Positions 7,992-17,736 of a stretch of 64,000 bases of DNA are shown here, one piece after another. The position numbers were made by a program, and so were the translations under genes. Below the pieces are notes generated by a model. The model was not told the origin of the DNA. It searched no databases and worked only from the letters and a program-made list of their open reading frames with translations. Each line of letters starts with the position of its first letter. Positions within the stretch are counted from its first letter, which is position 1. The stretch is from positions 496,001-560,000 of the forward strand of contig CAVWHY010000012.1 of assembly GCA_963754955.1 (NCBI GenBank), given 5' to 3'. The DNA comes from CAVQJU01 sp963754955. Lineage in GTDB: Bacteria; Acidobacteriota; Vicinamibacteria; Vicinamibacterales; CAVVIG01.

Positions 7992-9696
7992 CGTCCGCCT
8001 TCAGGCGGACGTTCACCGGCCGGCTGACGCCGGCCGCTACGGCCGTAGCGCGAACGCAAAGAGAGAACTGCCGGCAGCCACGGTGACGTACTGCTCTGCC
8101 GTTGACCGAGTAGGTCATCGGCCCGCTGTTCACCTGCCCGCCGAGCGCCACCTTCCAGAGCAGGTCGCCGGAACGCGCGTCAAGGGCGAAGAAGTACCCT
8201 TCCTTGCCGCCGCTGAACAGCACGTCGGACGCGGTGGTGAGCACGCCGCCCCACGTGATGTCGTTCATCTTGAACTCCCACTTCATCGCGAGCGTCTTCG
8301 GATCGAGCGCGCGGACGGCGCCGTAGCCTTCGTCTTCCTTTTTCAGATTGGGCGTCAGCGTGGCCTGGCCCATCGGCGTGCCGTTGGGGATGCCGGCCGC
8401 GCGCGGGAATCTGCCTTCGACGGCAACGGTGCCGGTGTTTTCCCAGAGGCTCACGTAGAACAACCCCGTGCGCGGGCTGTAAGACGGAGGTGCCCAGTTC
8501 GTCGCGCCGAGCACCGTCGGCATGATCAGCGTGCCTTGTGGCGTCGGAATCTGCCCGGGGATCCGGATCGGCCGGCCCTTCGGATCGAAGCCGTCCATCC
8601 AGTTCACCTTGACGTACGGCTTGCCGAGCAGGAACTCACCGGTGGTGCGATCGATCACGTACGCGAGACCGTTGCGGTTCGCCCACAGCATGACCTTGCG
8701 CAGCCTGCCCTGCCACGGAATGTCTGCCAGGACAGGTACCTGCGTCGAGTCGTAGTCGACTTCGTCGTGCGGCGTGAACTGGTAGTGCCACCGCAGCTTG
8801 CCGGTGTCGGCGTCGAGCGCGACGACGCTGTCGCTGTACAGGTTGTCGCCGAGACGCTCGCGCCCGTCCCAGTCCGGCGCGGGGTTGCCGGTGCCGAAGT
8901 AGACGAGATTCGTCTCCGCGTCATACGCACCGCTGTTCCAGACGCCGGCGCCGCCGGTCTCCCACGAGTTGCCCGACCACGTATCGTTGCCGGGCTCGCC
9001 TTTGCCGGGGATCGTGTAGAAGCGCCAGACCTCTCTGCCGTCTTTCGAGTCGAACGCGGAGATGTACCCGCGCACCCCGAGGTCGCCGCCCGCCATGCCG
9101 ACGATGATCTTGTCCTTGACGACGACAGGCGCGTGGGTGATGGCGTATTTCTCCGTCACCTTCTCGCCGAGCTTCGCGGCGGCGACGTCCCAGACAATCT
9201 TGCCGGTCTTCGCATCGATCGCGACGAGGTGCGCGTCGATCGTGCCCATGTAGAGCGTATCGCCCAGAATCGCGAGGCCGCGGCTCACGCGGCCGCAGCA
9301 CGTGCGCGCCTCGATCTGCGGCTTGTACTCGAGCGTCCAGAACGGCCGGCCGGTGACGGCGTCGAGCGCGACGACCTCGTAGACGCCCTGGACGGGCGGT
9401 CCCTGCAGCGTGTAGAGCACGCCGTCGACCACGAGCGCGGTCGCCTCGAACTTCTCGAGCGATTTCGATTGCCACACCCACTGCAGATCGAGGTTCTTCA
9501 CGTTGGCCGGGGTGATCTGCGTGAGCGGGCTGAAGCGCTGATTGAACAGCGACCCGGAGTAGCTGGTCCAGTTCTGCGGCTCCTTCTCAGGATGCAGCAG
9601 CCGGTCGAACGTCACCTGCTGTGCCCGCACCAGCGCGGCGCCCGCGCCGAGAGAAGCGGCGACACACAGCAGCGCAGCCATCGCGCGGCGACTCAT
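7978..9696 (-). CDS. PQQ-binding beta-propeller dehydrogenase (quinoprotein alcohol dehydrogenase family)
   Basis: About 570 residues from ATG 9696, with a signal peptide ending ALVRAQQ, so periplasmic. It is an eight-bladed quinoprotein propeller: repeated W-docking motifs (VVALDAVTGRPFW, LVAIDAKTGKIVW, FFALDARSGDLLW), an adjacent Cys-Cys (ARTCCGRVSRG) of the type that forms the disulfide ring over PQQ, and NPAPDWDG followed by GDNLYSDSVVALD near the active site. It oxidises an alcohol or sugar and passes electrons to the cytochrome c encoded just upstream, whose stop overlaps this ATG (ATGA). A one-base insertion near 8091 shifts the frame. Undoing it restores the family ending QYVTVAAGSSLFAFALRP and a stop at 8037; as sequenced, the ORF reads through the palindromic repeat to 7978. 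Confidence 0.9.
   Translation of the reverse strand: MSRRAMAALLCVAASLGAGAALVRAQQVTFDRLLHPEKEPQNWTSYSGSLFNQRFSPLTQITPANVKNLDLQWVWQSKSLEKFEATALVVDGVLYTLQGPPVQGVYEVVALDAVTGRPFWTLEYKPQIEARTCCGRVSRGLAILGDTLYMGTIDAHLVAIDAKTGKIVWDVAAAKLGEKVTEKYAITHAPVVVKDKIIVGMAGGDLGVRGYISAFDSKDGREVWRFYTIPGKGEPGNDTWSGNSWETGGAGVWNSGAYDAETNLVYFGTGNPAPDWDGRERLGDNLYSDSVVALDADTGKLRWHYQFTPHDEVDYDSTQVPVLADIPWQGRLRKVMLWANRNGLAYVIDRTTGEFLLGKPYVKVNWMDGFDPKGRPIRIPGQIPTPQGTLIMPTVLGATNWAPPSYSPRTGLFYVSLWENTGTVAVEGRFPRAAGIPNGTPMGQATLTPNLKKEDEGYGAVRALDPKTLAMKWEFKMNDITWGGVLTTASDVLFSGGKEGYFFALDARSGDLLWKVALGGQVNSGPMTYSVNGRAVRHRGCRQFSLCVRATAVAAGVSRPVNVRLKADATGA
7988..8040. repeat. 53-bp twin-hairpin palindromic element (copy 1)
   Basis: It begins GTAGCG and ends CGCTAC, and holds two perfect 7-bp stems: GTCCGCC-TTCA-GGCGGAC (7993-8010) and GGCCGGC-TGAC-GCCGGCC (8018-8035). 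It lies at the convergent ends of the genes at 7317-7991 and 8037-9696 and may serve as a bidirectional terminator, though neither side has a T-tract. Confidence 0.85.
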
Positions 9697-10361
9697 GGAG
9701 CGACCCTGCCCTTCAGCGACACGAGATAGCTCACGACGTCGGCGAGTTCCTGCGCGTTGAGCTTGTCTTTGTACGACGGCATCGGCGACTGGTCGACGAA
9801 CCCGTAGCTGCGCAGCGTCGACTTCTCGAACGATCGCAGTTGCTCCTTCGAGTCGAGCATCTGCACCGTGAAGCTGTCCAGATTCAGCAGCCGTCCCGTT
9901 GTCGTCGTGCCGTCCTTCGAGACGACGCGATAGGTGCGGTTCGTGGCGAGCACCTCGGCTGACGGATTGACGATCGACTCCTCGAGCTCGACGGCGCGGC
10001 GAAGCTGGCCGATGTTGCTCAGGTCCGGTCCGAGGCGGGCGCCCGTGGCGTTGACACGATGACACGTCGTGCACGCGCCCTTGCCTTCGAACACGGCCCG
10101 GCCGCGATCGATCACGCCGAGGCCGGAAGCGCTGCCGCTGCGCTTGCCGGCGGCCACCGAGCGCAGGTAGGCGACGATCTGCTCTGTCTGCGCGGTGGAA
10201 AAATTGCTGGCGGGCATCGCCGTGCCCGGAATGCCCTCGCGGATGATCTGCACGAGATCCTGATCCGTTTTCGCCCGGCGGAATACGCCGCGGCCCAGAT
10301 CGATTCCCGCGACCTCGTCGCCGTCAGGCCCGTGGCAGTTCGCGCAGGTATCCCGAAACAC
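9693..10361 (-). CDS. Periplasmic cytochrome c, two CxxCH sites, electron acceptor of the PQQ dehydrogenase
   Basis: Two haem-binding motifs are visible, CANCHG near the N-terminus and CTTCHR near residue 85, with distal Met candidates (PGTAMPASNF and SPMPSYKDKL). It should be a periplasmic dihaem c-type cytochrome taking electrons from the coupled quinoprotein. The GTG at 10361 is the first standard start codon but begins only a few residues before the first haem site. The open frame upstream to 10469 encodes an excellent signal peptide (RSAFLLIACTLLAGGPVAA) preceded only by an ATC codon, so the real gene probably extends to about 10469 with a mis-called or non-standard start. Confidence 0.85.
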   Translation of the reverse strand: MFRDTCANCHGPDGDEVAGIDLGRGVFRRAKTDQDLVQIIREGIPGTAMPASNFSTAQTEQIVAYLRSVAAGKRSGSASGLGVIDRGRAVFEGKGACTTCHRVNATGARLGPDLSNIGQLRRAVELEESIVNPSAEVLATNRTYRVVSKDGTTTTGRLLNLDSFTVQMLDSKEQLRSFEKSTLRSYGFVDQSPMPSYKDKLNAQELADVVSYLVSLKGRVAP

Positions 10362-10544
10362 CCGTCCGCCATCGTCGATATCGGCCGCGGTGTCATGTTG
10401 CGGCCTGGCGGCAACGGGGCCGCCGGCCAGTAACGTGCACGCGATCAGGAGAAAAGCGGAACGGGTGATGTGCGGATCTTACACCGTTCGCCCGGAAGTA
10501 GTGCAGGCCTCTTCGCCGTTTGAAAATGCTCTAAGCTTTCACGC

Positions 10545-11811
10545 CTGAGCATCGATCATCCCCGCTCGTGCGATATCGCAGTGGTCGGCGCGGGCGCCGC
10601 GGGGCTGGCCGCGGCGATTTTCACGAAGCGCGCAAGCGCCAGCAGCACCGTGCTGCTGCTCGAAGGCGCGAAGCGCCCCGGCGCGAAGATTCTCGTGAGC
10701 GGCGGCTCGCGATGCAACGTGACCAACGCGATCGTGACGGATGCCGATTTCTGGGGCGGCCGGCGGACGATCATCCGCCGGGTTCTCCGAGCGCTTCCCG
10801 TCCGCGACACGGTCGAATTCTTCCACGCGATCGGCGTCGGCCTGCACGAAGAAACCGACGGCAAGCTGTTTCCGGACAGCCAGCAGTCGCGGGACGTGCT
10901 GCGCGCGCTGCTCGACGAGGCTCAGCGTCGAGGCGCGGAGCTCGCCGCCGACACACGCGTTCTCGCCGTCGAGCGCGACGGCGAACGCTTCCGGCTGACG
11001 ACCACCCGCGGCGACGTTCGAGCCCACCGAGTCGTGCTGGCGACGGGCGGCCAGTCCCTGCCGAAGAGCGGCAGCGACGGCGCCGGCTTCGAGATGGCGC
11101 GCGGGCTCGGGCACACCATCGTGCCGACGACGCCTGCGCTCGTGCCGCTGCTGCTCGCGGGAAGCAACGGCTCGATGCACGCGGAGCTGAGCGGCGTGGC
11201 GCGTCAGGTCGAGCTGACGCTTCGCGTGGACGATGCCGTGGCAATGCGACTGACGGGGGCGCTGCTGTGGACACACTTCGGCATCAGCGGCCCTGTGACG
11301 CTGAACATGTCGCGGCACTGGCTGCGCGCCCGCCTCGAGGGCCGTGTCGTGTCCGCTCACGGTGAACTACTGTCCCGGTCTGACGTTCGAACAGATTGAC
11401 GGCTGGTGGATGACGGGCGCCGACGGACGACCGCCGAGCACGCAGGTCGTGACGGCGCTGAGCACGAAGCTTCCTGCCTCCGTGGCGGCGGCCGTCCTCG
11501 CCCGGACGGGAATCGATGCCGCTACGACGCTCGCGCACTTCAAGCGGGACGATCGGCGGCGCCTGTCACACGCGCTGGCGGAATGGCCGCTCGAGGTGAC
11601 CGGCGCCCGCGGCTACACCTACGCCGAGGCGACGGCGGGCGGCGTGGCGCTCGACGAAATCGATCCCGCCACCATGGAATCGCGGGTCTGTCCGGGTCTG
11701 TTCCTGGTCGGCGAAATCCTGGACGTCGACGGCCGGATCGGCGGCTTCAATTTCCAGTGGGCGTGGTCGAGCGCTCGCGTGGCGGCCGCGGCTCTTGCGT
11801 TGCCGACGTAG
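10545..11811 (+). CDS. BaiN/YhiN (HI0933-like) family FAD-dependent oxidoreductase, one frameshift
   Basis: About 420 residues once rejoined. The N-terminus carries the dinucleotide-binding motif VVGAGAAGLAAAI, then the family hallmark GAKILVSGGSRCNVTNA. Later come RVVLATGGQSLPKSGSDG, WTHFGISGP and the C-terminal FAD-contact stretch LFLVGEILDVDGRIGGFNFQWAWSSG-like. The frame breaks near 11350, with the second half continuing in ORF 11344-11811; this is probably a sequencing indel. No ATG precedes the nucleotide-binding motif: CTG 10545 or GTG 10581 are the only candidates. The family is cytosolic flavoproteins whose substrates are mostly unknown; bile-acid dehydrogenation applies only to some members. 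Confidence 0.88.
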
Positions 11812-11860
11812 CGGCCGCCTTCCAGCCGGCCGGCAACCTCCGCCTGAAGAATGACGCTAC
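11808..11860. repeat. 53-bp palindromic element (copy 2, degenerate)
   Basis: It starts GTAGCG at 11808 and ends GCTAC at 11860, exactly 53 bp like copy 1. The internal hairpins are partly eroded (GGCCGCCTTCCAGCCGGCC on the left, CCGCCTGAAGAATGACG on the right). It lies between the convergent ends of the flavoprotein and RND genes and overlaps both stop codons. Confidence 0.7.
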
Positions 11861-14800
11861 AGACGCCTTGTGAGGAAATACTGAATGGCGGGCGTGACGA
11901 TCAGCGACAGCAGCATCGAGATCACGATTCCGCCGATCACCGCAATCGCCAGCGGCTGCAGCATCTGCGAGCCGGCGCCGAGCGCCAGCGCCAGCGGCAA
12001 CATGCCCGCCACCGCCGCCATCGCCGTCATGACGATCGGCCGCAGCCGGCGGCGTCCCGCCTGGATGATCGCCTCCTCCGCTGAAAACCCGACCGCGCGG
12101 AACTTCTCGTTCGCGTCGAGCAGCAGGATGCCGTTCTTGGCGACGATCCCGACGACCATGATCAGGCCCATGAACGACGACAGGTTGAACGTCGTCCGCG
12201 TCACGAGCAGCGCGAAGAACACGCCTGACGTCGACAGGATCGCCGACGAGAGGATCGCCACGGGCGGCGTGAACGATCGGAACTCGAACAGGAGCACGAG
12301 GAAGATCAGCACGATCGCCAGCGCCAGCACGGTCGCGAGGTCGCGGAATGATTTCTGCTGCTCTCTGTAAGTCCCGCCGTACTCGACGCGAATCGACGGC
12401 GGCAGCTTCAGGTCGGCCACGGTTTTCTGGACGGCCGCGATTCCCGTTCCCATGTCGACGCCTTCGAGCCGCGCCGTCACTTCGACGAGCCGCTGAAGGT
12501 TCTCGCGGCGGATTTCAGTCTGCCCCGGCAGCTCGTCGATCGTCGTGACCGCGACCCAGCGTCGCGGTGGATCCGGTCGAGCTGACGAGCATCGTGTTGC
12601 TCATCGCTTCGAGCGATGCGCGCGCCGACGGCGGAAACCGCACGCGCAGCGGGTACGGCCGGTCGTTGATGAGCACCGGCGCGAGCGCCGGCTCGCCCTC
12701 GACCATCGCCACGCCGACGGTGCCGAGTTCTTCCGGCGTGAACCCGACGCGGTCGGCGGCTTCCGGATTGACCGTGAAGCGGACCGCCGGCCCGCTCGTC
12801 GTGTTCTCGATGCCGTTCTCGACGTCGACGATGGGCGTCGCGCCGCCGATCTTCACCTTCTCGAGCGCGTCGGCGACCTGCGGCGCCCACGTCGCCAGCA
12901 GGTCGGGGTCGGGGGAAAACAGCTTGACCACCACCGGCTCAGGCGCGCCGGTGAGATCGCCGATCATGTCCTGCAGCACCTGGATGAACTCGACGTCGAG
13001 GCCGGGCTCCGTCTGCCTGACCTTCGCGCGCACGTCGGCGATCACGTCGTCGACGCCGCGGCTGCCGCCTGGCCTTCAGCTTGACCGCGATGTCGCCGGT
13101 GTTCGGCTCGGTGACCGCCGCGAGTCCGAGCTCGAGCCCGGTGCGCCGCGACGTGCTCTCGACTTCAGGCGTCGCGCGCAGGATCGCCTCGACGTGGCGC
13201 ATCACCCGGTCGGTCTCCTGCAGCGAGCTGCCGGCCGGCATCACGTAGTCGAGCACGAACCCGCCCTCGTCGAATCGCCGGCAGCAGGTCGCTGCCGAGC
13301 GCCCGGTAGCACGCATAGGACGCGACGACGAGAACGACGCACAGCACGCCGAGCGCGACCGGATGCGCGAGCGCGCGCCGCATCGACCGCTCGTAGAACC
13401 GGAGGATCCGGCCGAACACGCCGCCGCTCATGCGACGCGTCCTCGGCCGCCATCATCCGCCGGAGTGGCTCGGCGCGCGGATCCGTGTCGAAGCCAGCGG
13501 GCAACGGGTGCGCCGCGTCCTGATGAACGGCAGCCGGCTCGTGCGCTGCCTGCCCGCGCCGGATCAGGCGCGTGCTCAGGTTGCTCGTCCACACCAGCGC
13601 GAGGACCAGCGACGTCAGCAGCGAGACGCTCATCGCGATCGCCAGCGCGCTGAAGAAGGTCCCGGTCACGCCGGTGATCGTGATGAGCGGCAGGAAGACG
13701 ACGATCGGCGTGAGCGTCGATCCGATCAGCGGGACGGTGAGCTCCTTGAGCGCGCTCGCCGTCGCCTGCAGCGGTCCTTCGCCGCTGTCGCGGTGCAGCA
13801 CGATGTTCTCGACGACGACGATCTTGTCGTCGATCACGAGTCCGACCGCCGCCGCGAGCCCGCCGAGCGTCATCAGGTTGAAGCTCTGGCCGAGCATCTT
13901 CATCGCGATGAACGTGATCACCATCGTCACCGGCACGACGAGCCCGGTCATCACGGCGGTGCCCCAGTCGCGCAGGAACAGCCAGATGATCAACCCGGCC
14001 AGAAACAGACCGATGACGATCGCGTCGCGGACGCTCGGCGATCGACTCCTGGACGATGTTCGACTGGTCGTAGAACGGCCGCATCTCGACGCCGGCCGGC
14101 AGCGTCGGCCGGATCGCGGCCATCTCCTGGTGCACTTCGTCGGCAACCTGCACGGTGTTGCTGTCGGGCTGCCGGTTCACGCTCAGGAGCAGCGGCCGGC
14201 TTGCCGTTGGCGCTGACCGACGGTGTAGACCGGCTCGACGCCGGGCGCGACCGTGCCGACGTCGCGAACGCGCACCGGCACGTTGTTCACGTGCTTGACG
14301 ACGATGTCGCCGATCTCTTCGAGCGTGTGCACCTGGGCGGTGACGAGGCCGAGGAACAGCTGGTGGTTGCGGGTGAGGAGTCCGGGCGAGTCGATGATGT
14401 TGGTGCGGTTGATGGCGCTCGACGATGTCGGCGATCGGACGTCTTCGCCCGCAGCATCGCGCGGCGGATCGACGACGACATGAAACTCCGGCCGCTGGCC
14501 GCCCTGGATGAGCACGCTGGCGACGCCCGGCAGACGATTCAGCCGCGGCTTGATCTCGTAGGTGGCCAGCTCCCACAGATCCTTCTGCGGCACCGTGTCG
14601 GACGTCAGGCTGTAGCCGATGATCGGAAAACTCGAGAAGTCGAGACGGTGCGTCCGGATCTGCGCGGTCGCGCGGCAGGCTGCTCTGCACGCGCGAGACG
14701 GCGGCGTCGACCAGCTGGAGCGTCTCGAGCATGTCGACCGTCCAGTTGAAGAAGAGGTTGATCTCCGCCGAACCGCGGCTCGATGACGGATCGGACGTCC

Positions 14801-15056
14801 TCGAGGCCCGGCACGGCACGAATCGCCTCCTCGAGCGGCCGCGTGATCGGACACTTCCATCTGCTCGATCGGCATGACGCCGTTGTCGACGCCGATGATG
14901 ATCCGCGGAAAGTTTGTCGTCGGAAAGACGGCGACCGGGCAGCGTCAGGGCCTCGTACACGCCGACCACGGTCAGAAGGCAGATCAGGAAGATGATCGAC
15001 TTCGAGTGACGGGCGAACCAGTAGTGGTCGGCGCGTTCGTCGGTGGACTGTGACAT
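11857..15056 (-). CDS. RND efflux pump, inner-membrane permease (multiple frameshifts)
   Basis: The 3.2 kb span (about 1,066 residues when rejoined) has the normal length of an RND permease. Landmarks in order: first membrane span SIIFLICLLTVVGVYEAL, porter-domain pieces RLDFSSFPIIGYSL and VNRQPDSNTVQV, TM4 motif VGLVIDDKIVVVENI with the proton-relay Asp pair, FFSALAIAMSVSLLTSLVL, then LSSFMGLIMVVGIVAKNGILLLDANE and the end VTPAIQYFLTRRL. It is proton-driven and extrudes substrates through the partner adaptor and TolC genes. At least ten single-base frameshifts between 12,530 and 14,940 break the frame, yet every segment stays conserved, which favours sequencing error over decay. Substrate class (drug or metal) cannot be decided by eye. 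Confidence 0.9.
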
Positions 15057-15076
15057 AGTCGAAGCGCGCGCAGCCG

Positions 15077-16350
15077 CTACGACTCCTCGGGCTCTTCCTC
15101 TTCCTTGGCGGGCGCGATCTGCACCTTCGTCTTCGCCAGAACCTCGGGATCCAGCTTGAACAGCTCGAACGCGCCGGTCGTCGCCACACGCTGGCCGCTC
15201 TCGAGGCCGTCGGTGATCTGCACCGATGCCCCTGTCGCGAATGCCGATGGCGATCTTGCGCAGGTGCGGCTTGTTGTCCTTGTCGATGACGATGGCGAAG
15301 GTCGAGCCGCCGGCGCTCGTCAGCACCGCGCTCTGCGGAATGACGAGCGCGTTCGGCACCGTCTTCGCGATCATTTCGACCCTGACGCTCGAGCCCGGCC
15401 TCAGCTTCCCATCCCGGTTGTCCGCTTCGACCCACACTTCGACCGTCGTACTCGCAGGGTCGAGCGCCGCGCTGATCAGCGTGACCTTCGCCGCAATCGG
15501 CACGCCGCCCGGACCGATGAGGTTGGCCTCGTTGCCGACCGCGAGCTCCGCCGCTTCGGACGGCGGAAGATGGGCGCGCGCGATCACACGCGACACGTCC
15601 ATGACGGTGACGACGGGCGCGCCGCTCTGCGCCGTTTCTCCGGGATAGAGCGGCAGATCGGTGACGACGCCGTCGATCGGGCTCATGATGCGCGTGTAGG
15701 CCAGCTGCGCGGCCGCGGCGTCGCTGCGACCCCTGGCAGCGTCACGCTGCGCGGCGGCCGCCTTGATCTCCTGGTCGCGGGCGAAACTCTGCAGGTCCTC
15801 GAAGCGTTTTCGTGAGGTCTCATACTGGCTGCGGGCCTGGCTGAGGGTCGACCTGCGCGTCGTTGACGTCCTTCTGCGCGATCGCCCCTTCCCGGAACAG
15901 CCGCTGGCGGTTGTCGAAGACCGCCTGCTGCGGCGTCGAACGCGTCCTTCGCCGCGCGGGCATCGAGCTCCGCCTTCTGGAGCTCCTGCGGCACTGTCGC
16001 TTTCGCGGTCGTTTCGTAGGTGGCCTCGCGCCAGGTCCAGCGACGCTCGGCTCTCGGCCGCAGCTCCCGCGAGATCGCGGGCTTCGAGCTCCATGAGGAT
16101 CTGGCCGGCACGGACGCGCGCGCCGCGCTCCACGTGCACCGTCTTCACGGGCGCGGACATCTTCGGGACGATCGCGGCCTGCTGACGCGGATAGAGCAGC
16201 CCGTCCGCGCGGATCGTGCGCTGAATCTGCGACAGCAGAACGGGCGCCACGTCAACGGTGACGACGGGCTCCGCGTCTTCTTCCTTCTTGCCGCCGCAAC
16301 CCGCGAGCAGCGCCGCCGCCAGCATCACGCCGAACGTGGGTCTTAGCCAT
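15077..16350 (-). CDS. RND periplasmic adaptor (membrane-fusion) lipoprotein, frameshifted
   Basis: About 420 residues. The lipoprotein signal VMLAAALLAGCGGKKEE is followed by the barrel-sandwich strand VPKMSAPVKTVHVERGARVRAGQILMELE, a long helical hairpin region around 15,700-16,100, the second half of the lipoyl domain (TRIMSPIDGVVTDLPLYPGE) and a beta-barrel region (LRPGSSVRVEMIAKTVPNALVIPQSAV). It links the RND pump to the TolC channel. The ATG at 16350 (MAKTHVR) is one base out of frame with the signal peptide, implying an indel near 16,330. Further indels occur around 15,220, 15,850 and 16,020. The tail is acidic (KEEEEPEES). The stop is 21 bases before the RND start. Confidence 0.9.
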
Positions 16351-16352
16351 GA

Positions 16353-17736
16353 TCAGAACGGTCCTGTGAGGGTTTGCAGCTCCGCCAGCGCCACACGATA
16401 CCGGGTCTCGGCATCGTCCGCCGCGTTGCGCGCCTGGACGAGCGTGTTCTGGCGCGTCCACGACTTCGAGGATGGTCGATTCGCCGGCCTGGTAGCGCAG
16501 GACGATGAGGCGCAGGCTTTCGGCGGCGAGATCCACGATGCGGCGCAGGTCGTCAGCCGACGCCCCTCGCCGTCAGCGTCTCGTTGTACTTCGAATACAG
16601 ATTGCTCACCAGCTGCCGCTGCGTCTGACTGAGCGCCACCTGCGCCTGGCGCTCGCGCGTTTCGCTCTGATGCAGCTTGCTGCGCAAGCCGCCCCAGTCC
16701 CAGAACGGGCACCGACAGATTCACGGTGACGAAGTAGCCGAGGTTGGGCAGGACGCCGAGCTCCGGCTGCGCGGCGATGCGGCTGTGCAGCGCGAACTCG
16801 TTCGCCTCGATGCCGTACACCGCGTCAACGACGAGACTCGGAAGGAACGCGTTCTTCGCGGCGCGGACGTCCTGCCCCGCCGCTCTGCAGCGCCTCGCCC
16901 GCCAGGCGCAGATCGGGGTTGTCGCGCTCCGCCATCGTTCTGACGTCGCCAAACGGCGGCAGCGCCGGGGCGGCCTGCAGATCGTCCACGACCGAGAAGT
17001 TTTCGTCGAGCGTGGGAGACAGCAGCACCGCGAGGGCGAGGCGGGCGTTGTCCATGGCCAGGGTCGCTTCCCGGAATGCCTGCTGCTGCTGTTCGTGCTG
17101 GATGTCCGCCTTGATGACGTCGCTCCGCGCGACCTGTCCCAGTTGCTCCTGCCGCCGGACGTTGTCCAGGAAGCGCGCCGCCTGCTGGGCGGCCAGCTGC
17201 GCCGTGGCGTACTTGCGCTGGGCGGCGACCAGCGCGTAGTAGTTTCTCGTGACGGTGACCGCGAGACCCCGCTGCGCGATCTCGAGGCGGGCGGCGGCCA
17301 TGGCCTCCGCCGCTTCGGCCCTGTGCAGCGGCGTCCGCATGAACACGCCGGGAGAAAGGTCCTGGCGCATCACCGCCCACGCCCGGTACATGTTGACGCC
17401 GTCGATCGAGACGAAACGGCCATTGGGATTGACGTTGCCGGGCGTCGCCTGATTGCCGAGATACTGCGTCGTCGCGCTGAACGCCGGGAGCAGGGCCGCC
17501 TTGGCCTGCACGCGGTCCTCGTCGCGCGATCGCCGCGTCGGCGACGATCGCCTGGAACTGTGTGTCGTTCTGCCTGGCGCGCTGCAGCGCGTCCGCCAGG
17601 GTGATGATGACCGGCGGAGCCGCCGGCGCGTCGGGGTGGAGCGAGCAGCGGCGGCGCGGGCGCGGGCACGTCCTGGGCGCCCGCCGCGATGCGCGCCCGC
17701 GAGCAACGGCACACGGCCAGCAACGCCGGTCTTCAT
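16353..17736 (-). CDS. TolC-family outer-membrane efflux protein, frameshifted
   Basis: About 460 residues. The conserved coiled-coil repeat structure is visible (RLEIAQRGLAVTVTRNYYALVAAQRKYATA, then AARFLDNVRRQEQLGQVARSDVIKADIQ and, after the repeat boundary, AERDNPDLRLAGEALQ), ending RYRVALAELQTLTGPF. It forms the outer-membrane channel of the tripartite pump. The start ATG at 17736 overlaps the stop of the upstream propeller gene (ATGA), and the stop is two bases before the adaptor start. Several single-base frameshifts are inferred (about 17,640, 17,530, 16,880, 16,690, 16,565 and 16,455). Confidence 0.88.

Noticed and set aside
7885..9729. 614-codon plus-strand ORF opposite the PQQ dehydrogenase
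   Set aside because: Low-complexity antisense frame; the minus strand shows clear quinoprotein motifs.
13428..16328. Single 966-codon frame spanning adaptor and RND genes
   Set aside because: It is a chance read-through created by indels; conserved motifs switch frame repeatedly within it.
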